This document shows, in pieces, positions 1 to 8,505 of a stretch of 64,000 nt of DNA. This DNA is from Erysipelotrichaceae bacterium NK3D112 (GTDB taxonomy: Bacteria; Bacillota_I; Bacilli_A; Erysipelotrichales; Erysipelotrichaceae). Every line of letters begins with the position of its first letter. The first letter of the stretch is position 1. The notes under the pieces were generated by a model. That model ran no database searches and was not told the DNA's origin. It was given only the letters and a program-made list of their open reading frames with translations. Made by a program: the position numbers and the translations under genes. The stretch lies in contig JNJQ01000001.1 of the NCBI GenBank assembly GCA_000701725.1, positions 248,001-312,000 of the forward strand, written 5' to 3'.

Positions 1-21
1 ATGGAGGGTTCCATCCTTTTT
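1..21 (+). terminator. Probable terminator of a gene upstream of the window
   Basis: A 5-bp stem (ATGGA / TCCAT, loop GGGT) is followed by CC and a run of five T. The stem could extend beyond the window edge, so only part of it may be visible. It would separate the preceding gene from the MazG-like gene at 41. Confidence 0.4.
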
Positions 22-40
22 GCATTGAAAGGTAAAAAAT

Positions 41-373
41 ATGATCAAAGAAGAGACAATTGAAAGAATCCGCCAGTTCACAATTGACAGGAACTGGCAA
101 CAGTACCATACACCGGTCAATCTTGCCAAATCCATTTCCATCGAGGCATCCGAACTGCTGGAATGTTTCCAATGGAGCGATACGGATTATGACCTGAACC
201 ATGTCTGTGAGGAGCTTGCGGATGTGATGAACTACTGCATTCAGATGGCGGATGTATTAGGTGTGGATCTGGATGAAATCATCAATGCCAAATGCATACA
301 GAATGAAAAGAAGTATCCAGTTGAAAAGGCAAAAGGGAAAAGCGACAAATATACCGCCTACACAGAAGAGTGA
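41..373 (+). CDS. MazG-like nucleotide pyrophosphohydrolase
   Basis: A 110-residue all-alpha NTP pyrophosphohydrolase of the MazG/dCTPase-like superfamily. Such enzymes hydrolyse (d)NTPs to the monophosphate plus pyrophosphate, often as house-cleaning enzymes. The metal-binding acidic pattern is visible as SIEASELLECFQW near residues 32-44 and EELADVMNY near 57-65. The length fits the short single-domain dCTPase-like group rather than full MazG. The start is preceded by AAAGG at 28-32. The gene is closed by its own terminator before the NAD operon, so it is probably not part of that operon. Its substrate cannot be told from sequence. Confidence 0.8.
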   Translation: MIKEETIERIRQFTIDRNWQQYHTPVNLAKSISIEASELLECFQWSDTDYDLNHVCEELADVMNYCIQMADVLGVDLDEIINAKCIQNEKKYPVEKAKGKSDKYTAYTEE

Positions 374-387
374 ATATCGATGAATTG

Positions 388-406
388 ACCGGGAAACCGG
401 TTTTTT
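388..406 (+). terminator. Rho-independent terminator after the MazG-like gene
   Basis: ACCGG / CCGGT stem with a GAAA tetraloop, followed directly by TTTTTT. It lies 15 bp after the stop codon and just before the nrtR promoter. Confidence 0.75.
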
Positions 407-410
407 CATA

Positions 411-462
411 TTGACGCAATCTGAATCCGGTCATATGATTTATATAGTCAATTTGACTATAT
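411..462 (+). promoter_or_regulatory. nrtR-operon promoter with overlapping palindromic operator
   Basis: A -35 TTGACG (411-416), a 17-bp spacer and a -10 TATGAT (434-439) predict a transcription start near 446. A perfect 21-bp palindrome at 442-462 (ATATAGTCAA-T-TTGACTATAT) covers that start, 11 bp before the ATG at 474. NrtR proteins are known to bind palindromes upstream of NAD genes and to be released by ADP-ribose, so this is the likely autoregulatory operator. The palindrome and promoter are seen directly; the protein-site pairing is inferred. Confidence 0.75.
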
Positions 463-473
463 GGAGAGTGCCT

Positions 474-1337
474 ATGAATAATTTGAATGCCAGGGGACAG
501 ACGCTGGAAGAGTTCCTGGCAGAATATGATGAAACAAAATACAGAAGACCGAGCAACACGGTCGATATGATTCTGATGACGGTTTCGCAGGCCAAGCTGA
601 AACTGCTGCTGATCAGACGCAAGGATCATCCGTTCATCAATGACTGGGCATTGCCGGGAGGCTTCATCAATTTCGATGAGGATATGGAAAACGCGGTGAA
701 GCGGGAACTGGCTGAAGAGACCAACATCACCAAGGACACCTATTTCCGCCAGCTTTACACCTTCGGCAGAACCAACCGCGATCCCAGAACCCGCATCATC
801 ACAACCGCCTATCTCTCAATGACGCCGGAAGAGAATATCCGTCATACCAGAGCCGGCGATGATGCCGCGGATGCGGGATGGTTCACCATTTCCAAAAACA
901 TCATTTCCACCGACGCAAAGGGCAGAGTGTCCCAGGTTGTGCTGGAGTGCGAGGAAAACGGTGTGCGGATTGTCTATGACGTGTATGACCGCGTCAATCA
1001 CAATTACATCCATACCGATTCAGCATTGAATGAGAAGGAATCCAATGCGAAGCTGGCAGCCGATCATATCAAGGCCGTCAACATGGCAATGGACCAGGTT
1101 CAGCACAGAGCCGCCTCCACCGGAATCCTCTTCAATCTTCTGCCTGATGAATTCACATTGCGTGAAGTGCAGAATGTCTATGAGGCGGTGATCGGCAGAA
1201 AGACAGACACCGGCAACTTCCGCCGCGATATCAGGAAAATGCTGAATGAGACCGGTGAGAAAAAGAAAGTCGGCGGCAAATATGCCGCATTGTACAGATT
1301 CAACCCGCTGTACAGCTATATGGAGGAAAACCTGTGA
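474..1337 (+). CDS. nrtR: NrtR-type Nudix-related transcriptional regulator of NAD metabolism
   Basis: A 287-residue protein with an N-terminal Nudix domain (box near residues 63-85) and a C-terminal winged-helix region (about 205-287), the NrtR architecture. The Nudix box matches GX5EX7REUXEE but ends EETNI, so the usual glycine is replaced by asparagine, which fits a sensor rather than an efficient hydrolase. NrtR proteins repress NAD synthesis genes and respond to ADP-ribose or related nucleotides. The gene heads an operon of four NAD salvage genes and has a perfect palindrome on its promoter. ATG 474 with GGAGAG upstream is chosen over an in-frame TTG at 411, which lies in the -35 element. 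Confidence 0.85.
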   Translation: MNNLNARGQTLEEFLAEYDETKYRRPSNTVDMILMTVSQAKLKLLLIRRKDHPFINDWALPGGFINFDEDMENAVKRELAEETNITKDTYFRQLYTFGRTNRDPRTRIITTAYLSMTPEENIRHTRAGDDAADAGWFTISKNIISTDAKGRVSQVVLECEENGVRIVYDVYDRVNHNYIHTDSALNEKESNAKLAADHIKAVNMAMDQVQHRAASTGILFNLLPDEFTLREVQNVYEAVIGRKTDTGNFRRDIRKMLNETGEKKKVGGKYAALYRFNPLYSYMEENL

Positions 1338-1852
1338 AAAACGTATTGATTGTCGTCGATATGCAAAATGACTTTATCGACATGGCACTCGGCACAGCCG
1401 AAGCTGTGCAGACTGTGCAGCCGGTCATTGATCTGATCAATGATCCTTCCTTTGACACCGTGATCGCCACCATGGATACCCATGGAGAGGATTACATGGA
1501 CACCTATGAAGGAAAACATCTGCCGGTAATCCATTGTGTCAAAGACACAAAAGGATGGCAGATCAATGAAAAGATCCTTGATGTATTGAAAAACAGAAGT
1601 GCAACGATCATTGAAAAGCCGACCTTCGGCAGTGAGACACTGATCGAACTGCTGAAAGAGGAAAAGCCGGAATCACTGACATTCTGCGGCTTATGCACCG
1701 ATATCTGCGTTATTTCCAACGCATTGATGGCAAGAGCGGCCCTCAACGGCACATCGATGTGCGTCGTGAAAAATGCCTGTGCGGGAGTCACACCCGCCAA
1801 ACACGAAGCAGCCCTGGAAGTCATGGCTTCCTGTCAGATTGAGATCAAATAA
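1334..1852 (+). CDS. pncA: Nicotinamidase / isochorismatase-family hydrolase
   Basis: A 172-residue cysteine hydrolase of the isochorismatase fold. It carries the expected triad: Asp9 in VDMQNDF, a lysine in IIEKPTFGS, and the nucleophile cysteine in GLCTDICVISNA. In this operon the most likely reaction is deamidation of nicotinamide to nicotinate, the first step of salvage, feeding the next gene product. The GTG start overlaps the nrtR stop (GTGA) with GGAGG at 1321-1325, implying translational coupling. Isochorismatase or ureidoacrylate activity is possible but does not fit the neighbours. Confidence 0.85.
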   Translation: MKNVLIVVDMQNDFIDMALGTAEAVQTVQPVIDLINDPSFDTVIATMDTHGEDYMDTYEGKHLPVIHCVKDTKGWQINEKILDVLKNRSATIIEKPTFGSETLIELLKEEKPESLTFCGLCTDICVISNALMARAALNGTSMCVVKNACAGVTPAKHEAALEVMASCQIEIK

Positions 1853-1868
1853 GAGGAGAAAGAAGATC

Positions 1869-3386
1869 ATGAGTGAAATCAAAGTAGAACCCTATCTGCC
1901 CGATGAAGATTACGATAACCCGGCCATGGTTACCGATTTTTATGAATTCACAATGGCCAACGCACTGTTTGTAAAAGGACACAAGGATGTGGTCATGGTC
2001 TTTGACATGTTCTTCCGCAAGAATCCGGACGACCTCGGCTATGCGATCAGCTGCGGACAGAGAAAACTGGTCAGATTCCTGCAGAACTATCATTTCACAG
2101 ACCGTGATATCAGATGGCTGCGCTACAAGGGTATGAGCGAGGAATTCTGCGAATATCTGAGAACATACAAATGGAAGGGCGATGTGTACATGATGAAGGA
2201 AGGCACAATTGCCTATCCGCAGGTGCCGATGGTCCGTATTGAATGCGATATGGTCGGCGCCATTCTGATTGAGACATATCTGCTTCAGACCATGAACTTC
2301 CATTCCCTGATCGCCACCAAGGCGACCAGAATCACTGGTCTCAACATTCACAGACCGCGCAATGTCATGGAATTCGGCACCAGACGCGCCCAGGGCGAAT
2401 CCGCCGGCAATGACGGTGCTTACGCAGCGATTCTCGGCGGCTGCATCGGTACAGCCAACTGCCTGGCGGAAATGAAATTCGGTCCCAGTGTCAAGGCGGT
2501 CGGAACAATTGCCCATTCCTTCATTGAATTCTTCCCGACGGAATTCGATGCCTTCAAGGCATATGCGGATGTTTATCCGGACAATGTGTCCTTACTGCTT
2601 GACACCTATTCCATCTTCGAGAGCGGTCTGCCCAATCTGATCAAAATTGATGATTATCTGGCTGAGAAATATCCGGACAATCCAAACCGCAGAGTCAAGA
2701 GCGCAAGAATCGACTCCGGCGACCTTGCCCGCGGCTACAAGCGTTTAAGAAAAGCGCTCGACAAGGCAGGCAAGCCTTATATCAAGCTGGTCGCTTCCAA
2801 CTCGCTGGATGAGAAGAAGATGATCAACATGGAAATCTATGAAGGTGCGCAGTTTGATTCCTATGGCGTCGGTGAAAACCTGATCACCAGTGCTTCCGAT
2901 CCGGTCTTCGGCGGTGTCTACAAGCTTGTGGCTGTCAAGGAAGCCGATGGCTCCTATACACCGAAGATGAAGTGCTCCGATTCCGTATCCAAGGCAATCA
3001 TACCGGGCAAGCTGATGGCTTGGCGTCTGTTTGATGAGGAAGGCAAGGGACAGTGCGACATCATTGCGCTGGATGAAGAGGAATTCAAGGACGGCGATGA
3101 CATTGAAGTGATCAACCTCGATCCCGATGCATATCATGCCAGAAGAACCGTGCATGCATATCACATTGAAAAGCTGCTGGTTCCCCATATCCTTGGCGGT
3201 GAACTCGTGATTGATCTGCCTGATATTGAAACCAAGAAAGCCTATATCCGCGATCAGATTGAAAACAAGGTCTGGGAGAGTGAACTGCGTCCTGAGATGC
3301 CTCATCAGCATTATGTCGACCTCACCCTCAAAGTCGCAGAGGTCAGAAGCGAACTGTATGCGAAACTGCACGGAGGCAGAATTTGA
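1869..3386 (+). CDS. pncB: Nicotinate phosphoribosyltransferase
   Basis: A 505-residue NAPRTase that converts nicotinate, PRPP and ATP to nicotinate mononucleotide. Recognisable features are TDFYEFTMANALF at the N terminus, the EFGTRRAQG segment, and the ARIDSGDLA phosphate-binding region. The length is normal for the family. ATG 1869 is preceded by AGGAG at 1854-1858, and an upstream in-frame reading has no ribosome-binding site. It lies 16 bp after the nicotinamidase and overlaps nadD, so salvage from nicotinamide to NaMN is encoded contiguously. The enzyme is cytosolic. Confidence 0.95.
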   Translation: MSEIKVEPYLPDEDYDNPAMVTDFYEFTMANALFVKGHKDVVMVFDMFFRKNPDDLGYAISCGQRKLVRFLQNYHFTDRDIRWLRYKGMSEEFCEYLRTYKWKGDVYMMKEGTIAYPQVPMVRIECDMVGAILIETYLLQTMNFHSLIATKATRITGLNIHRPRNVMEFGTRRAQGESAGNDGAYAAILGGCIGTANCLAEMKFGPSVKAVGTIAHSFIEFFPTEFDAFKAYADVYPDNVSLLLDTYSIFESGLPNLIKIDDYLAEKYPDNPNRRVKSARIDSGDLARGYKRLRKALDKAGKPYIKLVASNSLDEKKMINMEIYEGAQFDSYGVGENLITSASDPVFGGVYKLVAVKEADGSYTPKMKCSDSVSKAIIPGKLMAWRLFDEEGKGQCDIIALDEEEFKDGDDIEVINLDPDAYHARRTVHAYHIEKLLVPHILGGELVIDLPDIETKKAYIRDQIENKVWESELRPEMPHQHYVDLTLKVAEVRSELYAKLHGGRI

Positions 3387-3994
3387 GAGCGCTCGTTTAC
3401 GGCGGTGCATTCAATCCTCCCACCATTGCCCATATTGAACTGGCGGATTTTGCCAGAAAGGCGGCCGGCTTTGACAAGGTGATCTTTGTGCCGAGCAAGA
3501 TGCGCTATATCACCGATGATCAGAAAAAGGATTTTGCCTTTGATGATGAGACAAGGCTGGCCATGCTCAGGGAATGCGCAAAGGCTCATGAGTGGATGGA
3601 AGTCAGCGATTATGAGATCAAAGCCGCAGAACAGCCGCGCACTTATACCACAATGCAGTATCTCAAAGAGCAGGGGTATACGGTGAGACTGCTGTTCGGC
3701 TCAGACAAGCTGCCCGAACTGGCAGGCGGATGGAAATTCGTTGATGAGATCTGCACGCAGTTCGGCATCTGCTGCATGGTCCGCAACAATGAGCCGGTTG
3801 AGAAAATGATCGCGGAAGATCCTTATCTCAGCACCATTTCACAATATATTGAAATCATTCACACACCTTCTGATTACCAGGATGTTTCCTCTTCAAAGGT
3901 GCGGGCCCTGTATACACAGATCCGTGATCTTGAGAAACAGATGAACACAATGGTTCCGGAAGAAATCAGACATTATCTGGATGGAAAGGACTGA
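3383..3994 (+). CDS. nadD: Nicotinate-nucleotide adenylyltransferase
   Basis: A 203-residue nucleotidyltransferase that adenylates NaMN to deamido-NAD. The HIGH-like motif is GGAFNPPTIAHIEL at residues 7-20, and the second signature appears as SSSKVRA near residue 172. The start is TTG at 3383 overlapping the pncB stop (TTGA), with GGAGG at 3372-3376 placed 6 nt upstream. No better ATG exists before the HIGH motif. The alternative start suggests expression depends on coupling with pncB. Confidence 0.93.
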   Translation: MRALVYGGAFNPPTIAHIELADFARKAAGFDKVIFVPSKMRYITDDQKKDFAFDDETRLAMLRECAKAHEWMEVSDYEIKAAEQPRTYTTMQYLKEQGYTVRLLFGSDKLPELAGGWKFVDEICTQFGICCMVRNNEPVEKMIAEDPYLSTISQYIEIIHTPSDYQDVSSSKVRALYTQIRDLEKQMNTMVPEEIRHYLDGKD

Positions 3995-4000
3995 TTCCAA

Positions 4001-5956
4001 ATGAAAAACACAATGATCAAGGCAGCCGCAGCCGTGCCGGCATTAAGAGTTGCCGATCCCGTATACAACACGGATGAAATCATCCGGATCATGAATGAAT
4101 ACAGCGATTGCGGACTGATCGTCTTTCCGGAGCTTTGCATCACCGCTTACACATGCGGCGATCTCTTCGGCCAGAAGGCGCTTCTGGATGAGGCGGAAGA
4201 TCAGCTCTTCCGGATTGCGAAAGAAACGGAAAAACTGCCCGGCGTATGCGCTGTGATCGGCGCGCCGTTACGCTATAACAACGCGCTTTACAACTGTGCT
4301 GTCTTTGTCAATGACGGACAGATCAAGGCGGTTGTTCCGAAATTCCACATTCCCAATTACAGCGAATTCTATGAGACCAGATGGTTCTCAAGCGGCCGCA
4401 AGATCAAGGGAAGAACCCTGAATCTCAAAGGCAATGAGATTCCTTTCGGCTGGGATATCATCGGTTTCAATGCACAGAGCGGTGCGAAGATCGCGGCTGA
4501 AATCTGTGAGGACTTATGGGTTCCCGATACTCCGGGCACACACGCATGCAGCGCAGGCGCCAACATTGTCGTCAATCCTTCCGCAAGCGATGAGGTGATC
4601 GGCAAACAGGATTACCGCAGAACCATGGTCGCTTCCAAGAGCGCTTCCTGTTACTGTGATTACATTTATGTCTCAGCAGGAGTCTGCGAATCCTCAACCG
4701 ATCTGGTCTTTGGCGGCCATACATTGATCGCCGAAAACGGAAAGATTCTTTCCGATTCGATCTTTGACACACCGACCTATGTCAAAACAGCAGTGCTTGA
4801 TCTTGAGACATGCATGTACAACCGCACCCACCAGAACACATTCATCAATGCCGAGGTCAATGATTACCGCTTCATTGAACTGAATGTGCAGGCGCTCGGT
4901 TCTTATGAAATCAATACAACAGAATTGAAAGAACTGCTGATCAAAGAGAACTATCCGATTCCGCGCAATCCGTTTGTGCCGGCGGATGATGCGGAAAGAG
5001 GCAGAAGATGCCGCAGGATTTTACAGATTCAGGCCAATGGCCTTGCGACAAGAGTGCGGGCAACAAATATCAAGACACTGGTCATCGGTATTTCCGGCGG
5101 TCTTGACAGCACACTGGCACTGATTGTATGCCATGAAGCCAAGAAGATCGTTCCCGATATCCGCATCATCGCATACACCATGCCCAATGAAGGCAACACG
5201 ACCTCACTGACATACAACAATGCGGTCAATCTGATGAAGGCGCTGGCGGATGATATCCGTGAGGTGCCCATCGGTCGAGGTGTCAAGGCGCATCTGGAAG
5301 ACATCGGCCACGGAACGGATTATCAGGGTGAAGGGGATATCACCTATGAGAATGCGCAGGCGCGCATGAGAACCTATATTCTCATGGATGCGGCCAATAT
5401 GGAAAACGGCCTGGTGGTAGGCACCGGCGATCTTTCCGAGCTGGCCCTTGGCTGGTGCACATACAATGGCGACCACATGTCCATGTATGGCGTCAACGCA
5501 TCGGTTCCCAAGACACTGGTTCAGTACATCTGCCGCTCCTATGCGTACACATGCAATGATGACAATCTCAAGGACATTCTCCTCAGCATTGTCGACACCC
5601 CGATCTCACCGGAGCTCACACCGAACAAAGACGGCCAGATTGCCCAGAAGACGGAAGAGAAGATCGGCAAATACGATCTCAATGACTTCTTCCTGTTCTA
5701 TGTGATGAGATACGGCTTTGAGCCTGAGAAGATTCTCGCCTATGCGTCAATCGCATTTGCGGAGGTGGAATTCGAAACTATCCGTGAGGCACTGATCCGC
5801 TTCTATAACCGCTTCTTCCACCAGCAGTTCAAGCGCAGCTGTCTGCCTGACGGTCCTAAAGTCGGTTCCGTCACGCTTTCACCAAGAGGCGACTGGAGAA
5901 TGCCGAGCGACGCAAGTGTTTCGCTGTGGATTGAGAAGACAAAGAAAGCATCATAA
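4001..5956 (+). CDS. nadE: Glutamine-dependent NAD+ synthetase
   Basis: A 651-residue two-domain enzyme that makes NAD+ from deamido-NAD, ATP and glutamine-derived ammonia. The N-terminal nitrilase-type glutaminase shows the Glu-Lys-Cys triad: Glu44 in FPELCITAY, a lysine in VPKFHIPNY and a cysteine in AAEICEDLW. The C-terminal synthetase has the PP-loop SGGLDS near residues 364-370 and GTGDLSELALGW further on. The length matches the bacterial glutamine-dependent form. It follows nadD by 6 bp and closes the operon, with a terminator 14 bp after the stop. Confidence 0.95.
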   Translation: MKNTMIKAAAAVPALRVADPVYNTDEIIRIMNEYSDCGLIVFPELCITAYTCGDLFGQKALLDEAEDQLFRIAKETEKLPGVCAVIGAPLRYNNALYNCAVFVNDGQIKAVVPKFHIPNYSEFYETRWFSSGRKIKGRTLNLKGNEIPFGWDIIGFNAQSGAKIAAEICEDLWVPDTPGTHACSAGANIVVNPSASDEVIGKQDYRRTMVASKSASCYCDYIYVSAGVCESSTDLVFGGHTLIAENGKILSDSIFDTPTYVKTAVLDLETCMYNRTHQNTFINAEVNDYRFIELNVQALGSYEINTTELKELLIKENYPIPRNPFVPADDAERGRRCRRILQIQANGLATRVRATNIKTLVIGISGGLDSTLALIVCHEAKKIVPDIRIIAYTMPNEGNTTSLTYNNAVNLMKALADDIREVPIGRGVKAHLEDIGHGTDYQGEGDITYENAQARMRTYILMDAANMENGLVVGTGDLSELALGWCTYNGDHMSMYGVNASVPKTLVQYICRSYAYTCNDDNLKDILLSIVDTPISPELTPNKDGQIAQKTEEKIGKYDLNDFFLFYVMRYGFEPEKILAYASIAFAEVEFETIREALIRFYNRFFHQQFKRSCLPDGPKVGSVTLSPRGDWRMPSDASVSLWIEKTKKAS

Positions 5957-5969
5957 AATACCATATTGC

Positions 5970-6000
5970 AAAGAGAGGGATTCTTCATCTCTCTCTTTTT
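5970..6000 (+). terminator. Rho-independent terminator after nadE
   Basis: An AAAGAGAG / CTCTCTTT stem (5970-5977 with 5991-5998) runs into a T tract. It ends the NAD operon immediately before an extended -10 promoter. Confidence 0.75.
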
Positions 6001-6016
6001 GATATAATGCAATTCA
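6000..6016 (+). promoter_or_regulatory. Extended -10 promoter abutting the HAD start codon
   Basis: TGATATAAT at 6000-6008 is a perfect extended -10 element (TG-N-TATAAT). The ATG at 6016 lies 7 bases after the hexamer, which is where transcription should begin. No convincing -35 is visible, as is usual for extended -10 promoters. The start codon has no Shine-Dalgarno sequence, so the transcript may be leaderless. Confidence 0.55.
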
Positions 6017-6645
6017 TGAAAACAGTGATATGGGATTTCAACGGAACGATACTTGATGATCTGGACTTATGTCTGAACGTGGAAAAGGAGATGCTGAGAA
6101 GGCGGCATATGTTCGCGGATTATACCCGCGAGGATTATCAGAAGCTTTTCTGCTTTCCGGTCATCAATTACTATTACAAAATCGGCTATACATTTGAGAA
6201 TGAAACCTATGAGGATATCTCGGTAGAATTCAATGATCTTTATGATGCGGGCTTTGACACATGCACGCTTGTCGACGGCTTTGCGGAACTGATTGAGCAG
6301 TCCATCCGCGACGGAAACAGAAATGTCATTCTTTCCGCTTCCAGACATGATGCCCTGATTGACCAGTGCCATAAGCTGCACATCGCCCATTATTTTGATG
6401 AGATCCTCGGCATTGACAATGCTCTGGCATTCTCCAAAATCCAGATGGCTGAAAAGTGGATGGCAAACAGCGATGTCGCACCTGAAGAGTGCGTATACAT
6501 CGGCGATACCGTTCATGATAAAGAGACGGCGGATGCGCTTGGCATCAAAGATTGCATTCTTGTTGCCTGCGGTCATCAGTCCTATGATGTGCTGAAGAAA
6601 AAATGTGAGAATGTTGTGCATTCTCTGAGAGAGGTGAAGCTGTGA
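6016..6645 (+). CDS. HAD-superfamily phosphatase (phosphoglycolate-phosphatase-like)
   Basis: A 209-residue HAD hydrolase with motif I WDFNGTILDD near residues 6-15, a Ser/Thr motif II in NVILSAS, and motif III/IV in VYIGDTVHDKETADALG. It resembles Gph-type small-molecule phosphatases with an alpha-helical cap; the substrate is unknown. An ATG at 6007 is in frame but lies inside the -10 element, so 6016 is chosen even though no Shine-Dalgarno precedes it. The stop overlaps the GTG of the downstream methyltransferase, so both genes form one unit separate from the NAD operon. Confidence 0.8.
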   Translation: MKTVIWDFNGTILDDLDLCLNVEKEMLRRRHMFADYTREDYQKLFCFPVINYYYKIGYTFENETYEDISVEFNDLYDAGFDTCTLVDGFAELIEQSIRDGNRNVILSASRHDALIDQCHKLHIAHYFDEILGIDNALAFSKIQMAEKWMANSDVAPEECVYIGDTVHDKETADALGIKDCILVACGHQSYDVLKKKCENVVHSLREVKL

Positions 6646-7775
6646 AATACTGTCCCATTTATAAAAAATGCGGCGGATGCGCATATATTAATGAGGAATA
6701 TGAAAAGACACTTCTGAACAAACATGAATATGTTCAGAAGCTCTTCGGAAAGATCAAAGTGGATGAAGTGAAGGGGATGAAGGATCCTTATCATTACAGA
6801 CACAAGATCTATGCCTCTTTTTACAGTGACAAATACAATCAGATCCATGCCGGTCTGTATGAGGAAAACAGCCACCGCCTGATCGATTCAAAGATGTGCC
6901 TCATCCAGCATGTCAAAGCCAATGATATTCTCAGAACCATGTGCACCCTCGCACAGTCCTTCAAGATTGAACCGTACAATGAGGACACCGGCAGAGGTGT
7001 GCTGAGACATGCATACATCCGCATTTCCAGAAGCACGGGCAGGGTAATGCTGGTGATTGTCATCGGCTCCAAAGGACTTCCTTCCTCTAAGAATTACGTG
7101 AAGAAACTGGTGGAAGCTCATCCTGAAATTGAAACGGTCATCATTAATTACAACCATGAACATACTTCCATGATTCTCGGCAGAAAGTCAGATGTGGTTT
7201 ATGGAAAGGGATATATCACCGATCAGATCGGAAATCTTCTCTTCCGTATCTCACCGCAGTCTTTCTATCAGGTCAATCCCGAGCAGACCGAAGTGATTTA
7301 CAATACAGCTCTTGAGATGGCTCAGCTGAAAAAGACCGATACCGTTCTGGATGTGTGCTGCGGCATCGGTACGATTGCCTTAAGTGCTGCACCGCTATGT
7401 AAAGAAGTCATCGGTGTTGAAATCAATGAACAGGCAATCAGAGATGCAGATAAGAACATGAAGCTCAACGGAATTGAAAATGTATCCTTTTTTGCCGAAG
7501 ATGCCGAACGCTTTATTCAAAGACTTGATACAAAACCGGATGTCGTCTTCCTTGATCCGCCAAGAAGCGGTATGAGTGAACCGTTCATCCGCACGCTGAA
7601 CAGACTGGCACCGAAGAAGATTGTCTATGTATCATGCAATCCGGCCACCCAGATCCGTGATATCAGGTTATTTGCCAAAGCAGGGTACAGAGTTCAGAAA
7701 GCAGTTCCTGTAGACAACTTCCCGTTCACCAAACATTGCGAAGTAGTTGTTTCATTGACTCGAGCCGGGTTGTGA
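6642..7775 (+). CDS. rlmD: 23S rRNA (uracil-C5)-methyltransferase, RlmD/RumA family
   Basis: A 377-residue SAM-dependent RNA m5U methyltransferase. The N-terminal cysteines CPIYKKCGGC are typical Fe-S cluster ligands, DVCCGIGTIAL is the SAM motif, DPPRSGM is the catalytic loop and VSCNP carries the nucleophile cysteine. The usual N-terminal TRAM domain is absent, as in many Firmicute homologues. GTG overlaps the HAD stop. The protein ends HCEVVVSLTRAGL. The 3' end of rlmD/rumA is a known integration target for conjugative elements, and an accessory island starts directly behind this gene, so its last codons may be element-derived. Confidence 0.9.
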   Translation: MKYCPIYKKCGGCAYINEEYEKTLLNKHEYVQKLFGKIKVDEVKGMKDPYHYRHKIYASFYSDKYNQIHAGLYEENSHRLIDSKMCLIQHVKANDILRTMCTLAQSFKIEPYNEDTGRGVLRHAYIRISRSTGRVMLVIVIGSKGLPSSKNYVKKLVEAHPEIETVIINYNHEHTSMILGRKSDVVYGKGYITDQIGNLLFRISPQSFYQVNPEQTEVIYNTALEMAQLKKTDTVLDVCCGIGTIALSAAPLCKEVIGVEINEQAIRDADKNMKLNGIENVSFFAEDAERFIQRLDTKPDVVFLDPPRSGMSEPFIRTLNRLAPKKIVYVSCNPATQIRDIRLFAKAGYRVQKAVPVDNFPFTKHCEVVVSLTRAGL

Positions 7776-7880
7776 CAATGATATTACTGAATGAAAAAGT
7801 GACAAATCAGAAATTGTGTTGTTTCAAGTCGAGAACGTGAAATTGCTATTGTTCATATGGAATGAATGTGGAGGATTTTT

Positions 7881-7943
7881 ATGTCAGAACAGGATATTAA
7901 AAATGTTGAAGGCGGGTATTTTTTTATCTCTCATGCACATTAA
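7881..7943 (+). pseudogene. Short N-terminal remnant of an unidentified, possibly TIR-like protein
   Basis: A 20-codon reading frame with GGAGG 9 bp upstream encodes a peptide ending GGYFFISHAH, then stops. YFFISHAH resembles the opening strand of TIR-type domains found on mobile elements, but the rest of such a domain is missing. It may equally be a chance frame. The surrounding 7776-7987 stretch holds no other gene. Confidence 0.25.
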
Positions 7944-7987
7944 AGGATGGTTGACAATTTGAAGAAAAGCAAAAAAGGAGCACAAAG

Positions 7988-8410
7988 ATGTTTTTAAAAA
8001 AAATGGACTATCATGAAAACACTGCTGCATCTGATGCAAATTGCAGCGAAATCAATCGGAGAATAAAGGTTTTACCGGAACCGGTGTATTACGTTTATGC
8101 TCCAAAAGATGGCACTGTACTTGTAGCTCTGGACGTGACGATTATCAAAGAAGGAAATGATTATTTAATTACTTGGTGGGATACATCTTATGAAAGGCGT
8201 ATGAGGGCGACAAAGGTTGTATATAATTCTGATTTCTTTGCGTTTAAACGAACGGAGAGTGGTCGGGATGAGGGCCTTTATTTTTTCATGCCTATGGATT
8301 TAGATATTTACGAGAGCTGTGTGAAGAGGCGTCTGATATCTGGGAGGGACTTTTCTCGAGTTGAGGATATGATCGCGGCTTTCCAGGAAACAACAAAGGA
8401 TGTTTGGTGA
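7988..8410 (+). CDS. Hypothetical protein, 140 residues
   Basis: I do not recognise this protein. It is soluble, with no membrane segment or signal peptide. A central beta-rich part includes VYYVYAPKDGTVLVALDV and a WWDTSYERR segment. AAGGAG at 7975-7980 precedes the ATG, which supports real translation. It sits between the rlmD end and the mobilisation module, so it is probably cargo or a leftover of the integrated element. Its C-terminal coding region borders a fused scrap of another gene (8431-8505). Confidence 0.55.
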   Translation: MFLKKMDYHENTAASDANCSEINRRIKVLPEPVYYVYAPKDGTVLVALDVTIIKEGNDYLITWWDTSYERRMRATKVVYNSDFFAFKRTESGRDEGLYFFMPMDLDIYESCVKRRLISGRDFSRVEDMIAAFQETTKDVW

Positions 8411-8430
8411 TTTGGTAATGGGAATCCATT

Positions 8431-8505
8431 CTGGAAAAGCTGAAGGCTGCCAAAGAGCCCGGACATAAACCGCCGGCATGGTTCGGAGAAAGGAATCTGG
8501 AATGA
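8431..8505 (+). pseudogene. C-terminal scrap of a mobile-element protein
   Basis: A frame without its own start reads LEKLKAAKEPGHKPPAWFGE and a few further residues, ending in TGA that overlaps the ATG of the next gene (ATGA). Translational overlap with the TTRAP-like gene suggests it is the tail of the gene that originally preceded it. The 5' part is missing at the junction with the hypothetical gene ending at 8410. Confidence 0.4.

Noticed and set aside
1845-2516. Minus-strand open frame opposite pncB
   Set aside because: Shadow frame of a highly conserved gene; histidine-rich composition is an artefact of reading the other strand.
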